Position numbers and translations under genes: made by a program. Shown piece by piece: positions 36,770-49,000 of a stretch of DNA of 64,000 bases. Position 1 is the first letter of the stretch. Each line of letters opens with the position of its first letter. Source of the stretch: Macrostomum hystrix. Its lineage: Eukaryota; Platyhelminthes; Macrostomidae. The stretch spans positions 310,001 to 374,000 of the forward strand of contig CATNEN010000039.1 of assembly GCA_950097015.1 (NCBI GenBank), read 5' to 3'. Below the pieces are notes generated by a model. That model worked only from the letters and a program-made list of their open reading frames with translations, searched no databases and was not told the origin of the DNA.

Positions 36770-39700
36770 TCATGGGGCATAACGGCTTGGCGGCCTGCGC
36801 TCGCGCGTGCTTCGGCGATATCCTACGGGTTCGTGTGCTTGCGCCTCTCCCGTTGGTGCAGCATCGGCGGTGTTTGCCATCGTGTCCACGACTTCAGTGT
36901 CTAGCGACTCGCCGTCATCCGGCAGGGGTGCGAGCTGATTCTCGCTCGCCAGGCGGAGGTCAGCCCCATCCAGCACCCAAGCCGTATTGTGTCCGCGGTT
37001 CATCACGTACTCAACGGTGGAGGGCGGAGCTCTCGGTACCGGCTGATAGAGAACCCGCTCGCCTTGATTGAATGGAGATACCAGTGGCACACGAAGTGGG
37101 CGTCCGAAAACAAGCTCAGCAGGACTGCGGCCGCGTGATTGCGCAGAGTTGCGGTGGTGGAATAGGACACGCTGTAAAAAGGGGGTAAATTCAGCATGAG
37201 TGATCTTTTCGGTCCACGCGCGTAAAGCTCTCTTGACTGTCTGAACAGCTCGTTCAGCAGCACCATTTACTTGCGGGTAGTAGGTGGGTGACTCAAGCTT
37301 TCTGACTCCATTCAGCTTCAGCCATGTTCTGAATGCGTCGCTGACGAACTCTGGTGCATTGTCTGAGACCAGCAACTCTGGGACACCAAATCGAGTCACA
37401 ACTGTTCGCAGGGAGCGAATCACAGAGTCGCTAGACCTGTCTTTGCATGGAAATGCCTCAATCCAGCCGGAATAGGCATCGACCACGATAAGAATGTTTC
37501 CGACATCTTTGATATACGCCCAATCGATATGAAGCTTTTGAAACGGGTAGTCCGTGTTGGGCCAGGTGTCTCTAGTCTTTAGAAGTCTAGGTCTCAATTT
37601 GCTGCAGTCAGTGCACTGCCGGACAAATCGCTCAACGTCTGAGCGCATCCCGGGCCACCAACACGACAGGGACATCAAATTAAAGGTGGCGATGTAGCCG
37701 GAGTGGGTGCTGTGTGCTGTTTTGAAAGCTTCCTTGCGAAGCCGCGGTGGAATATAGGCTTGGCGGCCTTTGAATAATAGTCCGTCTTCAATAGTGAGCG
37801 ACTCAGCCACCCTCTCGAAAGCCTGCTCAGCCTGGGAACACCGGTGCCAATCGCCGGAACGAACCCGGGTCATGATCTTTTGAGAAAGGGTGTCCAGGTC
37901 AAGTTCGGCCAAAAGGCGTTGATGTGAGATGACAGGGGTCTCGAACGCAACGCAGTTTATAGCCTCGGAGACGTCCTTGGAGTCAACCGTTGCATCAGTG
38001 AAGCGCAGTCGAGACAGAGCGTCAGCATGCGGAATATCGCTGCCCGGCACGTAGCGAATGGTGTAATTATAGTGCATTAATGCCATTGCCCAGCGAGAGA
38101 TTCGCGTTGAGGTGTTGAGTGGGATTCCGCTTGCTTGTCCCAGGAGACTGATCAATGGTTTGTGGTCCGTCTGAATTGTGAAGTTTCTTCCTAGCAGATA
38201 GTGTTTCAGTCTGTTGACGGCCCAAAATATTGCCAGTGCCTCCCGCTCGATATTCGAGTAGTTTTGCTCCGATTTTGTGAGGCTTCGAGATATGTAGATA
38301 ACAGGGTGTCCTTCCTGTGTGACTACACCAGCGAGAGCACCTTTCGAGGCGTCAGTTGTGAGAGTGAGCTCCTTCTCCAATGAGTAGGGCTGAACCACAG
38401 GCTTTGATGCGATCTCGTTTTTTAAAGCTTGAAATGCGCGCTCGCATTCGTCAGTCCACCGAAATGGCGTGTCAGCTCGGCGAAGGCGATTGAGCGGATC
38501 GACCTTGCAAGAGAAGTTTGGGATGAGTCGGCCGAAGAAATTGACAAGCCCTACAAACTGTTCCAGTTCCTTTTTATCAGTTGGTGAGGCAATTTTGCGT
38601 ATCTTTTCCACCAGCCTGTCGTCTGGCTTGATGCCAGCGGCAGATATTTGGAAGCCCAAGAAAGAAATTTCATCTGCTTCCTCGACACACTTGTCCTCGT
38701 TGATGGTGACGTGCTTCTCTGCTAATCGTGTCTTTACAGCCCGAAGCCTCTTTTTCAGGGAATCTTGGTTCTCGGCAAACACTAAGACATCGTCCTGGTA
38801 GATGAGAACTCCTTTGAGGTCCGATAGAATGCTCTCCATTGTTCGCTGGAAGATGAAGGATGCATTCTTCATACCCATCTGAAGCCTTTTGACCCGAAAG
38901 AGTCCTTTCGACGTGTTAATTATGGAGAGGTCCTGAGCATCTTCATCAAGTTCAATTTGCCAGTAGGCGGAGCGTAAGTCTACTTTCGCAAACTTCTTTG
39001 AATTTTTTAACTTTGCCAGCAGATACTCCACACTTGGGATCGGATAGTCTTCGGATTGGATCTTAGCATTTACATGCACGCTATAGTCGGCGCACATCCG
39101 TAGCGTGCCGTCCTTTTTCTTTACCCAGACCACCGGGGAGGAGTTACTCACCGGTCCGTCGATGGGTTCAATTACGCCAAGTTGCTGCAGTCTGTTCAGC
39201 TCGGAGTTCACGGCCGACTCGAGTGCAAGTGGCACCGGGCGAGCGCGGCAGAACTTGGGCGCAGCGCCATCCACCAGAGTCATTGTTGCTTTCTGGCCTT
39301 TGATTATTGGCAGATTCTCAATCTTTGGCACATTGTTGGTTCCAGCCGCAACGCTAAAGATGCTATCGGAATCTAGAAGGTCTCGGCCCAGAAGACCAAA
39401 ATCCTTGCTGGCTCTGACAACCGTCATGGTAACAGGGTGTAGCCGACCTCGGAATTCGATTGCGGTTGGCAATGAGCCCAGAACTTGGAGCTGATGCCCG
39501 TCATATGCTTGGAGCCTGCGGTGAGACGTCTGCAGTGCGGGACGGCCGATGCGGTCCCAGATGACGGAGGATATTATGCTTACCGCAGCACCTGTATCCA
39601 GCTGCATGGGCACACGGGCCCCCATGATGACAACGTCTTCCATAGCACTGCTAGCTATGGCATGAATTGCGTCGGCGTCAGAGAGGTGTAGAACTTCCGG

Positions 39701-40501
39701 CTGCGAACAACTGGCAGGGTCATCGTCGGCATGATGTACGTGTTTTGGCCGTGAGGAGCGGCACACCGAAGCGAAATGATTTGCCTTTGAACATTTGCTG
39801 CAGGTCTTGCCAAAGGCGGGGCACTTGCCCGTTGCGTGAGATTTGCCACAGTAACCACAGTTACGGTTTGCTGCCTGTCGCCGAGAATCGCTGTGGTTTA
39901 TCTCTGCGGCAACGTTGCACCGCTGATTCGGTGATGCCTGAGACTCGACGAATTGCTTCATCTGACCTAGCTGATGCACCAGTTCGATAATTTCAGCAAC
40001 AGGAAGCTCCTTCACTTGCATGGCCTCAAGAACCTTCTGCTGGGTCCGTGGACAGTGCATGCCGGCTACAAGCGCGAGCTTGATCATTTCGTCCTCGGGG
40101 CTCGCCGCCCGCTTCAGTTGGTCAAACTTGCAGGTGCGAGCTGCCTTCTTCAAACGCACAAGAAAGTCCGGCAAGGCTTCGTTGTCGTGTTGTCGAAGCG
40201 AGTAAAATTTCGTCCTTTCGCTGAGAACCAGCCGCTCTTTGGGCTGGAGATATGTTTAGATGGCATCTTCGATAGCGCTAAATGTTTGTGTGACTACTTC
40301 TGCAGGAGCCAGCAGGCATGAGAGCTTTTCCAAGGAATTCAAGCCACAAAGAGCTAGGAAGTTGTCTGCAATTTGTCGACTTTCGACTGTATCTGTCCAC
40401 TTTCGCGCTCGAGCCAAGGCGCGAAATGCAATAAGCCATGTCAATGCACGGTCCGTATCGTTTAGGTCTAAAGGACCAAGACATCCTGCTTGCGACGCCA
40501 T
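36770..40501 (-). pseudogene. Gag-Pol polyprotein of the Mag-like element, one in-frame stop
   Basis: A single frame of 1244 codons from ATG 40501-40499. Codon 82 (40258-40256) is TAA, within Gag; no other stop or frameshift was seen. Order (approximate codons): Gag; two zinc knuckles at 215-250 (CGYCGKSHATGKC and CSKCSKANHFASVC); aspartic protease DTGA (300); reverse transcriptase with YQDD (570); RNase H TTDAS (717); integrase with an H-H-C-C zinc site (HSTHSG...CTDC), then the D,D,E core (HIDWAYI, VSDNAPEF, NGAAERAVQ); a basic tail (RRSTRERRPPSRY). Two knuckles and a single gag-pol frame suit the Mag lineage. The stop is either an inactivating mutation, a sequencing error or, less likely, read through. 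Confidence 0.93.
40484..40501 (-). promoter_or_regulatory. Primer binding site overlapping the gag start
   Basis: Starts one base inside the 5' LTR: A then TGGCGTCGCAAGCAGGAT. TGG pairs with the CCA tail of a tRNA and the remainder fits a serine tRNA acceptor arm and T stem by memory of such genes. The ATG of gag (40501-40499) shares these bases. Confidence 0.7.
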
Positions 40502-40709
40502 TGTGATATCTGACACGAGTTCGTATTTGGGAAGGAAGAACCGGTTGTAAGTCTATTTTGTTATTTTAGCATTTCAAATAATCAGATCATCTCAAGGGTG
40601 AATAAGCAGGGCAATACGTGTAGCTTTTAAAGAAGGGGCAAGCATCACTGGCAGAACGAAGTGAAGATAGGGCGGGTTTGTACCATAGACTAAACTTCAA
40701 TGCGTGTCA
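40502..40709 (-). repeat. 5' LTR of the Mag-like element
   Basis: 208 bp, TG...CA, apparently identical to 36398-36605. It should contain the promoter for the minus-strand transcript; no TATA box could be picked with confidence. Confidence 0.95.
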
Positions 40710-41033
40710 ATATGTATGTTGGACTTTCACGAAAATAGTTTATTCGGTTTGGTAGCTATCGTGAAGTAGACAGTGGGTACTTGAAACCCTGCGGAAAAAT
40801 GATATGTATGTTGGACTTTCACGAAAATAGTTTATTCGGTTTGGTAGCTATCGTGAAGTAGACAGTGTGTACTTGAAACCCTGCGGAAAAATGATATGTA
40901 TGTTGGACTTTCACGAAAATAGTTTATTCGGTTTGGTAGCTATCGTGAAGTAGACAGTGGGTACTTGAAACCCTGCGCAAAATGATATGTATGTTGGACT
41001 TTCACGAAAATAGTTTATTCGGTTTGGTAGCGT
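40710..41033. repeat. 91-92 bp subterminal array, middle part
   Basis: About 3.5 units of the same repeat as 36211-36397, ending mid-unit (ggtttggtagc) where another sequence is inserted. Confidence 0.92.
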
Positions 41034-41787
41034 GTCCAATCGGTGTTCGCTGATTGGTTGTAAACACCCACCCCAGACACCCACCCCTCCGCCTTGTGCT
41101 GGGTCGTATTTCAGCCGGCGCCCGCGTGCTGCCCAGCCTTGTCTCTTCGCGCTGCGTGGTGCGTGGTGCTTCTGCCTTCTGTATTTTTGCTTTCGCGTTT
41201 AGTTGTCGTTTGCTATGCTCGCTGGTCTTGCTGTAACTTTTTTTACACTTTCAACCATTTTGTGTTTTATGTTTTAGCTCAGTTTTAAGTGCGGTGTCAC
41301 CCTCTTTTGCTTTTCGTGTTGCGTGCCTCCCTCCTTCCTCTTCTTTTTTGGGTTTGGGCCATAGACGGTGCCCTTCCCTCGTTCGCTCTCTGCTATGTCG
41401 CAACTGCTGTCTCTGTCTGCCTTCGTGTCTGGGAGTGTGGTGTTTAGTGTCCAATCGGTGTTCGCTGATTGGTTGTAAACACCCACCCCAGACACCCACC
41501 CCTCCGCCTTGTGCTGGGTCGTATTTCAGCCGGCGCCCGCGTGCTGCCCAGCCTTGTCTCTTCGCGCTGCGTGGTGTGAAATTTTCTTTTTTGCCTTTTC
41601 CTGGCTTCCTTTTTCTTGCTTTTCTGTGCTTTTTGCTTTCTTCGCCGTTTTAATTATTTTCTTCGAAACAATTTATCAGCAAATATATTGCATGTGGGCC
41701 ATAGACGGTGCCCTTCCCTCGTTCGCTCTCTGCTATGTCGCAACTGCTGTCTCTGTCTGCCTTCGTGTCTGGGAGTGTGGTGTTTAT
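41034..41787. repeat. Duplicated 0.4 kb sequence inserted in the 91 bp array
   Basis: Two tandem copies. Copy 1 (41034-41449) and copy 2 (41450-41787) share the start gtccaatcggtgttcgctga and the end cttcgtgtctgggagtgtgg, and differ in the middle. Array sequence resumes at atcgtgaagtagacag. No coding potential or transposon family was recognised. Confidence 0.8.
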
Positions 41788-42008
41788 ATCGTGAAGTAGA
41801 CAGTGGGTACTTGAAACCCTGCGGAAAAATGATATGTATGTTGGACTTTCACGAAATAGTTTATTCGGTTTGGTAGCTATCGTGAAGTAGACAGTGGGTA
41901 CTTGAAACCCTGCGGAAAAATGATATGTATGTTGGACTTTCACGAAAATAGTTTATTCGGTTTGGTAGCTATCGTGAAGTAGACAGTGGGTACTTGAAAC
42001 CCTGCGGG
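41788..42008. repeat. 91 bp subterminal array, right part
   Basis: About 2.4 further units, ending 24 bp before the TIR terminus ctttctactg|TTAA. Confidence 0.9.
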
Positions 42009-42036
42009 GGAAATAGTGTGATCTTTCTACTGTTAA

Positions 42037-43056
42037 GTAGCCATGCTCGCATATAATGCTAGCCTTTCGATTTCAAGCACTTTTTCTACTCGTAGCTCTC
42101 TCATCAATAAACAAAAATTCATAATCAGATCCCCAGTTCCCAGCGGTTTTAGTTGGAGGCCCTTTTGCAGTCACTGCATCTGTCCGAGTCCTACAGCCGC
42201 TATCTGGAAATCCGAACCAAACACAAGCCCGGCACATGATACATATTACGCTTGTTTGTGCTGGGAAATATGCACAGTGGAATCTGTAGGGAAGCAATTG
42301 TGCTGTGAATGACGGTGTATTTCGCAGGCTTGTAAGCATATGCAGAATTGACTAATTAGTTTATAGGCAGTTGTGAACAAAATCTTCTGCGGCTGAACAA
42401 GTTCAGAAGTAAATACGAGCTCGTAATCAAAACTCTGAATATTAGTCAACCATGGGCTGCAAGCGCGAAAAATTTGAGAAAAAATACTTCATATCAGGTG
42501 CAGCTGTTCCAGATTGCTCCCAAAGTGCCCCGTGTTCCGCTCCATGAGGGAGAAAAGCCGCAGATGAGCAGTAAAACTGGCCCTTCACCAACTCGCTGCT
42601 TGCTGAGAAGCAGCAGGACTGGCTGTGGTGGCCTGCTAACTGCATTGGAAGCATGAGCACAGTATCTGCACTAGCGTAAGGCAACTACAAGAACAGGAGA
42701 ATGAAAAAATAGGCAGAAACTCCAGGGAAGAAATCTCGAACGCGTGCTTGAAGCAAATGTCGAGCAACAGAAAGCAAATAGGAAGGCGGAGCGGGAATCG
42801 CGCTGGCTGCGGCGGGCAGGAATGGGCGCCGGTGCTCTGATGAGAGCAGTGAATCAGTGCAAGGGATTTCTTATCCCGGTCTGCGCATATGTGTTGTGGG
42901 ATGATTGGCTTTGAGGAGGTTAGGAGGCATGAGCTCGAAGACCGAGTATTAATCCTAATGAGTAGAGGCTGGGGCGTCAAGTGAAAACATTTGAGTTGGA
43001 GTAATTCTGCCAAGTTGCTCAAATCAGCGTTGAGACCGGCAGCAGCCGCGAGCCAG
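42037..43056. other. Region downstream of the RhoGEF stop codon
   Basis: Probably the RhoGEF 3' UTR and intergenic DNA. No canonical AATAAA on the minus strand was found close to the stop; the nearest gaataaa lies in the 91 bp array. Nothing else recognised. Confidence 0.5.
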
Positions 43057-46000
43057 CTAACTTTTGTGCGCGGACGAGCCCTTGCGCTTCTTCTGGTCCG
43101 CCGCCAGGTGCAACGGCAGAGGCAGCGCCTGCACCGTTGATGTAGCGGAGCCCGTCGCTGACCTGGTTGATACCGATGACGGTGAAGGTGACAGGCGCGG
43201 GACCACAGCTGCATGCAGAGTCGGTGACGTCATCAAGGGGGTGCCGCCGTGGCCACCATTCAGGGTGCCGTTTTCCCTCGAAAGGCGGTCCTCGACAAGG
43301 CGTGAGTTTAAGTGCAGCGGCATTTGCGGCTGCTGAGGCACAGCGGCGGCCACCAGGCTGCTGGCCGACTTCGAGTGGCCCTTTGATGAGGAAATCGTCA
43401 AGCTGCCTCCGCCACCGACAATAGCCGTCGATACCGCGAGAACGGGACTCGGCGACAGCGGGGAGTGAGAAATTAAAGGCCGCTGGTGCTGCTGCGGCAC
43501 AGACGGCTCGGTCATATCGTCACTGAATGATTTCATATGCTGATTGCGCATGCTGTTGTACTGGTCGAACTGCATCTGCAGGGTCCGCTTCTGCTCCGTG
43601 AGACTGGCCTGCTGCCGTTCCAGCTCCTCCTGGCTATGCCGCAGCTTTTCCTCCTTTCGCTCCAGCTCCTCCTTGCGCGTCTCGAGCCGGGCCATCTCTC
43701 GCATTTTCTCGTCCCGAAAGCGATTTTTCTCTGCCTCCAGGTCTGCCCGCTGCAGCCGGATCTGAAAGGGGATGCAGCTCGGTCAGTCAGCGCCACCGGG
43801 TCCTACAGACTCCTGAGGACACCTAGAAATAGGTGACCCACTAGCTTAATCTACAGACTCCTGAGGACACCAAGAAATAGGTGACCCACTAGCTTAATCT
43901 ACAGACTCCTGAGGACACCAAGAAATAGGTGACCCACTAGTTTAATCTACAGACTCCTGAGGACACCCAGAAATAGGTGACCCACTAGATTAATCTACAG
44001 ACTCCTGGGGACACCCAGAAATAGGTGACCCACTAGTTTAATCTACAGACTCCTAAGGACACCCAGAAATAGGTGACCCACTAGCTCAATCTACAGACTC
44101 CTAAGGACACCCAGAAATAGGTGACCCACTAGTTTAATCTACAGACTCCTAAGGACACCCAGAAATAGGTGACCCACTAGTTTAATCTACAGACTCCTAA
44201 GGACACCCAGAAATAGGTGACCCACTAGTTTAATCTACAGACTCCTAAGGACACCCAGAAATAGGTGACCCACTAGTTTAATCTACAGTCTCCTAAGGAC
44301 ACCCAGAAATAGGTGACCCACTAGTTTAATCTACAGACTCCTGAGGACACCCAGAAATAGGTGACCCACTAGTTTAATCTACAGACTCCTGAGGACACCC
44401 AGAAATAGGTGACCCACTAGCTCAATCTACAGACTCCTAAGGACACCCAGAAATAGGTGACCCACTAGCTCAATCTACAGACTCCTAAGGACACCCAGAA
44501 ATAGGTGACCCACTAGCTCAATCTACAAGAACCAGAAATCGCCTGCCCGCTAGCGAGCTCCCCCCAGGGTCCTCACCGTCTCCAGCAGAGCATCCTGACT
44601 GCGGTGGCCCTCGGACTCGCGGGCAGCGCGCAGCGTGTTCAGCTCCTGCCGCAGGCGGGCCTCCTCCTTGAAGCGCTCAGCCAGGCGAGTCCGGGCTGAC
44701 AGCAGGTCGCGGCAGAGGCCGGTGACGATGCTGTGCAGACGGTCTAAGCTTACGAGGCCTGCCGCATCAGGCTGACGCAGCTCCGGGTCACTGCCACCGC
44801 TGTCTTCTTCGCTGACAGACGAGCCCTGAGCGTCCCGCGCCGGTCGCTTGAAGACTAACTCGAACACCGAGGGACGGCGGTTCTTCTCCTGCAGAGGGTG
44901 GACAGCGAAAATAAGTCATTGAGCAGCAACTGACAGATGACTGCAGTGCCCTCCTGCCTGCTGACAGATGACTGCTGTGCCATCCTGCCTGCTGGCAGAT
45001 GACTGCAGTGCCATCCTGCCTGCTGACAGATGACTGCAGTGCCATCCTGCCTGCTGACAGATGACTGCAGTGCCATCCTGCCTGCTGACAGATGACTGCA
45101 GTGCCATCCTGCCTGCTGACAGATGACTGCTGTGCCATCCTGCTTGGTGAAATTTTACCATAGGAAATACGAAATCATCCATCAGAGCATGAGAGTCAGT
45201 GAGGCGCTGATAAGGTAAAACTATCTGAAGCCGTTAAGCAGCGTTCAGCACAAGTGGCGGGTTTGACACAGATTTTGCTACTGCCGAAAATGTGCAGCTA
45301 ATCTCCAGCTTGGCTTTAAAAGACAAATTTCTTTCATAAGAGCTTGTATTGGAACACTTATTCAGAATATCCAGAATCCAGAAGATATCCAGAATGGAGC
45401 TTCACTGACCCTCTCTTATCAGTTTATATTGGCTGTAAGTTAGCGCAATGAATAAGCAGGTCTGCGAAGTGAAATGGTTAAATGGCTTTATTGAGCTAAT
45501 GCAGGCCACCTTTATATCCGGAAGGTTAGCAAGTTCTGGAAATTTAAATGCAGCTATGCACAAGCGCATACCGCGGCCTTCAGCGACACAGTTAGGGCAT
45601 TGCTCAATTAACACCCGCGTAACACAATGAGGCAAATGCTATACCCTTGGAGTCAGTCCGAACAGCTCGGACACCGCGTCCGCGGCCACGGATTTGCGGC
45701 GAGCCTGCAGAGTGTGCCAGCAGGGTTATTCAGCTTGAGCAGTTAAGCAAAATATGCGTTGAAACCCTAGCTCCTTACCTGACCTAGACAGTTATCGTAT
45801 CAGTACATTGGAACAGTGATGGGATCAGTACACTGGAACAGTGATGGGATCAGTACACTGGAACAGTGATGGGATCTGTACACTGGAACAGTGATTGGAT
45901 CTGTACACTGGAACAGTGATGGGATCTGTACACTGGAACAGTGATGGGATCTGTACACTGGAACAGTCTATTGCGTTCAAACAATCAACCAATACTTGAA

Positions 46001-49000
46001 TTTCTATTATAGATGTGCATCGGAATGTAACAAAGCAGAACAAGAAGGTAGCAAAACAAAGGCTTGATACCTGGCCCCTCAGTGCAGCATAAGGGCCGTT
46101 CCTGCCCTGCAAGTCGGGTTTCATAGGTTTGGACATAGAGTGCTGAGGTGCAAGGTTTAAACATAAATTGGCAATCCCAATCAACTCAGCTAATTTTTTA
46201 TCGCAAAGTAAATCCAGAATTGGTCGAAAAACTGCTGACTATTCACATGTTGGAGTATTTCCAAAAACTCAAAGAAAACTACTGAAATTCTGGCCGCAGT
46301 TGACTCACCTTAATGGACAGGCTACTCGTTGAAGCACTGGCCGCAGACTTCGAGGGCGTAGGCGTCGGTGGTGGCTGCGGTGTTTGCGGCGGAAGAAGAA
46401 TGTCAGAGCCGTCAGCTGGCTCATCATGGCCGGTGGCGGGCGTAAACTGCTGATGCTGCTGCTGCTGCTGCTGTCTGGAGTCGTAGCCGCTGAACGTGTC
46501 AGCCCGCTTCGGCAAGAACACCGAGGCGGCCGCCTTGTCCTCGGCGTTGCTGGCGCTGCGGGTAAGACTCACGCCAGAGGCCTCCGGGCGCGCAGCGGCG
46601 AAGGAAGGCGCGGAGTGGAGCAGGCGGCGCAGGCACTCGAGCTCCTGCAGGGACAGCCGCAGCAGCTGGTCCGGGTCCGCGCCCTCCTCCGGCGTGGCCG
46701 CGGGTTCCGACGGACCCCATAGGCCGAGCAGCTGCTTCCACAGCTGACTCTTCTCGTTGAGCAGCGCGCGCAGCTCGCGGTCCTTGGCCTCCATGCTGGC
46801 AAGCAGATCAGCGGACACCTTCGACTTCTGGCGCAGCCGCCTCTCGGCCTCAACTGCTCGCTCGTCCGCACGGGGATTTGAGTCTCGGACCTGCAGAGAA
46901 AAAGCAAAAAACTGATTAATGAGGGGAGAGGATGATAAACCCAACGCCGATAGCTGCTGCCTGCGAGGACAATGAGTGACTCTGCGACTATGCACGGGTT
47001 TTCTGAGAACCCATCGAAGCCTTGGCAGGTCCAGCTCCCACCCACCTGGTTGATGCGACGCAGCCACTTGTTGCGCTCCTCCAGGCTCATGCAGCTCAGG
47101 TTGATAAGCGCCGGGTCGGGCTTCTTAATGATGACAAAGAAGGTCGCCTTGGACTTGGCGGTCTCGTTCTCGCGCACGATGGCGTCAGTCTCGCTGAAGT
47201 GGATGACGGGCACGTAGCGGTTGGGACAGGCCAGCGGGCTGTAGCGGCCGCCAGGGAGTTCCTGGAGGAACACGAGCATGTCGTTAAGCAGCAGGGCGAA
47301 GCAGGGCACGGGCGATTTCAGTTCGCTGGTCTGCAAACGCAGGTGGCCGCTGTGCAGTAGGCTGCGCGACATCAGCTGTTCGGCACTGAGACTGCTCTGC
47401 TCAGGAGGTGCGGGCTGGAAGTTGGCTGCGATCTGATCCAGCAGGTGGCGGTTGTGGCTGCTCTCCACGGTCGCGTTAACGCCCTCCAGCAGGCGGTCAA
47501 GATCCTGGCAGGCCCGTGGCATATCCGGGTCCTCGGGCGCAACCTGGCAGTACTCGCTGATCTGGGGGAACAGGGTCTTGTACTTGGACAGCCGCTGAGT
47601 CAGCATCAGGTAGTAATCCTGGAAGGGGGGAGGGCATAAGTTAGAACCCTAGCAGATTCGTCTGAATTGTGTGCATGTGCTCAGTGACAGCACAGACCTG
47701 CAGCGTCTTCCTGCCCGCCAAGGGGCTCCGCTCGCATTCGCGAAGCAGCGCGGGAAAGTCCGGCCAGCGCAGAGCCAGCAGGCCAGGCGCCTTCTGCAGG
47801 CGCAGCGTGTGCTCTGAGCAAAAGCCGCCGTAAGCGCCCAGCCAATCGCGGCCGTTCGGATCGCCGAGGTGCCTCCGCAGGATGGCACCGATGCGGCCGA
47901 GGCCGGGCCAGTCGGACGGATGTTTTTCAGGTGGGGGCTCGCAGTTACGCAGGTCCTGCAGCAGCTGGCTGTGCAGGTGCTCCAGCTTGTCAAGGTGAGG
48001 AAAAAGCTCTTCGACGTCGCGACCGGCGGAGAACAGACGGAGTGGGTCGCGAAAGACGGCCCGCAGCACGCAGATGTTCCTGAGGTGGCTGACCTCTGTG
48101 GACACGAGCTCGTAGATAAAGTTGCAGCGGCGGACCTGCTTCTCACCGCAGCGCTTCAGCAGCCGCCTGTCCTGCGTTTCTGACCAGGAGGCGACGCGCC
48201 GCAGCGACTCAGAGCTCAGCGCCTCCAACCGCGGATCGGAGAGGCGCGCCAAGTACTCCGAGAGTTGCTGTACGGCAGAGCCGCCCGCGCCTCCTCCAAC
48301 GCCCGGCATCGCGGAGGTCGGGCGCACAGAGACCGTGGACGAGGCCTGCCAAGTGGCGCCAGAGCCGTCGGCGGTGTCCATGGTGCTGCCGCCTGCGCCT
48401 CTGCGGTCGTTGCTGACGCTACTGCAATGCAAACCAAATTTGTGAATGAGTAGTCACCCACAGGCTGATTGAGTTAGTAAATTTCGAGTTCTCTTTGCAT
48501 GTAAGAAGTGTATACAATGCTCGGTAGTGTAAGTGACGCAGTGAGCTCAGCTGGTCAATTGTGACCTGCTTGGCTCGGAAAGCTGGTAGAGCGGGCGGCG
48601 ACCGACTGGGTTGGGATATTTCCAGCTCCCTGAAGGCACAGGAAAGCAGGCCCGGCCGCACCCAGTTTCAGCTAGAGAATCTGAGCAACCCGTAAGCTGC
48701 TCTTCCGCCAAGAAGTCGGCGATATTGCGTAGGCTTGGGTAGCTGGTGTTAGAAGTCTGGGCTCTGTGCTTATTGCACCTTCATTGCGCAGCCCGCTAAT
48801 ATGAAGGTTCTGCGCACCTGCACTTGCGCACCTGCCATCAATGCAGCGCCGCTTCTTCAGCTGATTCCTGAGGCCAGCCCCATGCACTGCAAGTAGGCCT
48901 GTGTATACACACAGCAGACGGTGAATGCACAGTGAAATGGAATGGCCATTCAAGCTTAGCCAAGGTGAAAAAAGTGACTGTTAGTCAGCTGCAAAATGGG

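Larger units (their letters stand above)
36398..40709 (-). mobile_element. Complete Ty3/Gypsy LTR retrotransposon, Mag-like
   Basis: 4312 bp, read on the minus strand. LTRs at 40502-40709 (5') and 36398-36605 (3') are 208 bp, begin TG and end CA on either strand, and look identical by eye, so the insertion is recent. Flanking 5 bp are atttg (36393-36397) and atatg (40710-40714), a target duplication with one change; together they restore a unit of the surrounding 91 bp array. The sequence just inside the 5' LTR, TGGCGTCGCAAGCAGGAT, fits a primer site for a serine tRNA 3' end, which is reported for Mag elements. It overlaps the first codons of gag. A short purine-rich stretch (GATGGGAGACA) precedes the 3' LTR. 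Confidence 0.95.
35977..42032. mobile_element. TTAA-flanked TIR element, copy C (left-truncated, host of nested insertions)
   Basis: The right end ctttctactg|TTAA (to 42036) and the interior (accaatatggattcgcg, atcttgacgatgctgacg) match copies A, B and D. The left part is missing; homology starts in the middle at ctcacaaaatttcgtcatg. Its subterminal region is expanded into about eight 91-92 bp units, which are interrupted by an LTR retrotransposon (36398-40709) and by another repeated sequence (41034-41787). Confidence 0.7.

Noticed and set aside
46384-46747. Plus-strand frames of 83-112 codons
   Set aside because: Antisense of the RhoGEF coiled-coil and polyQ exon.
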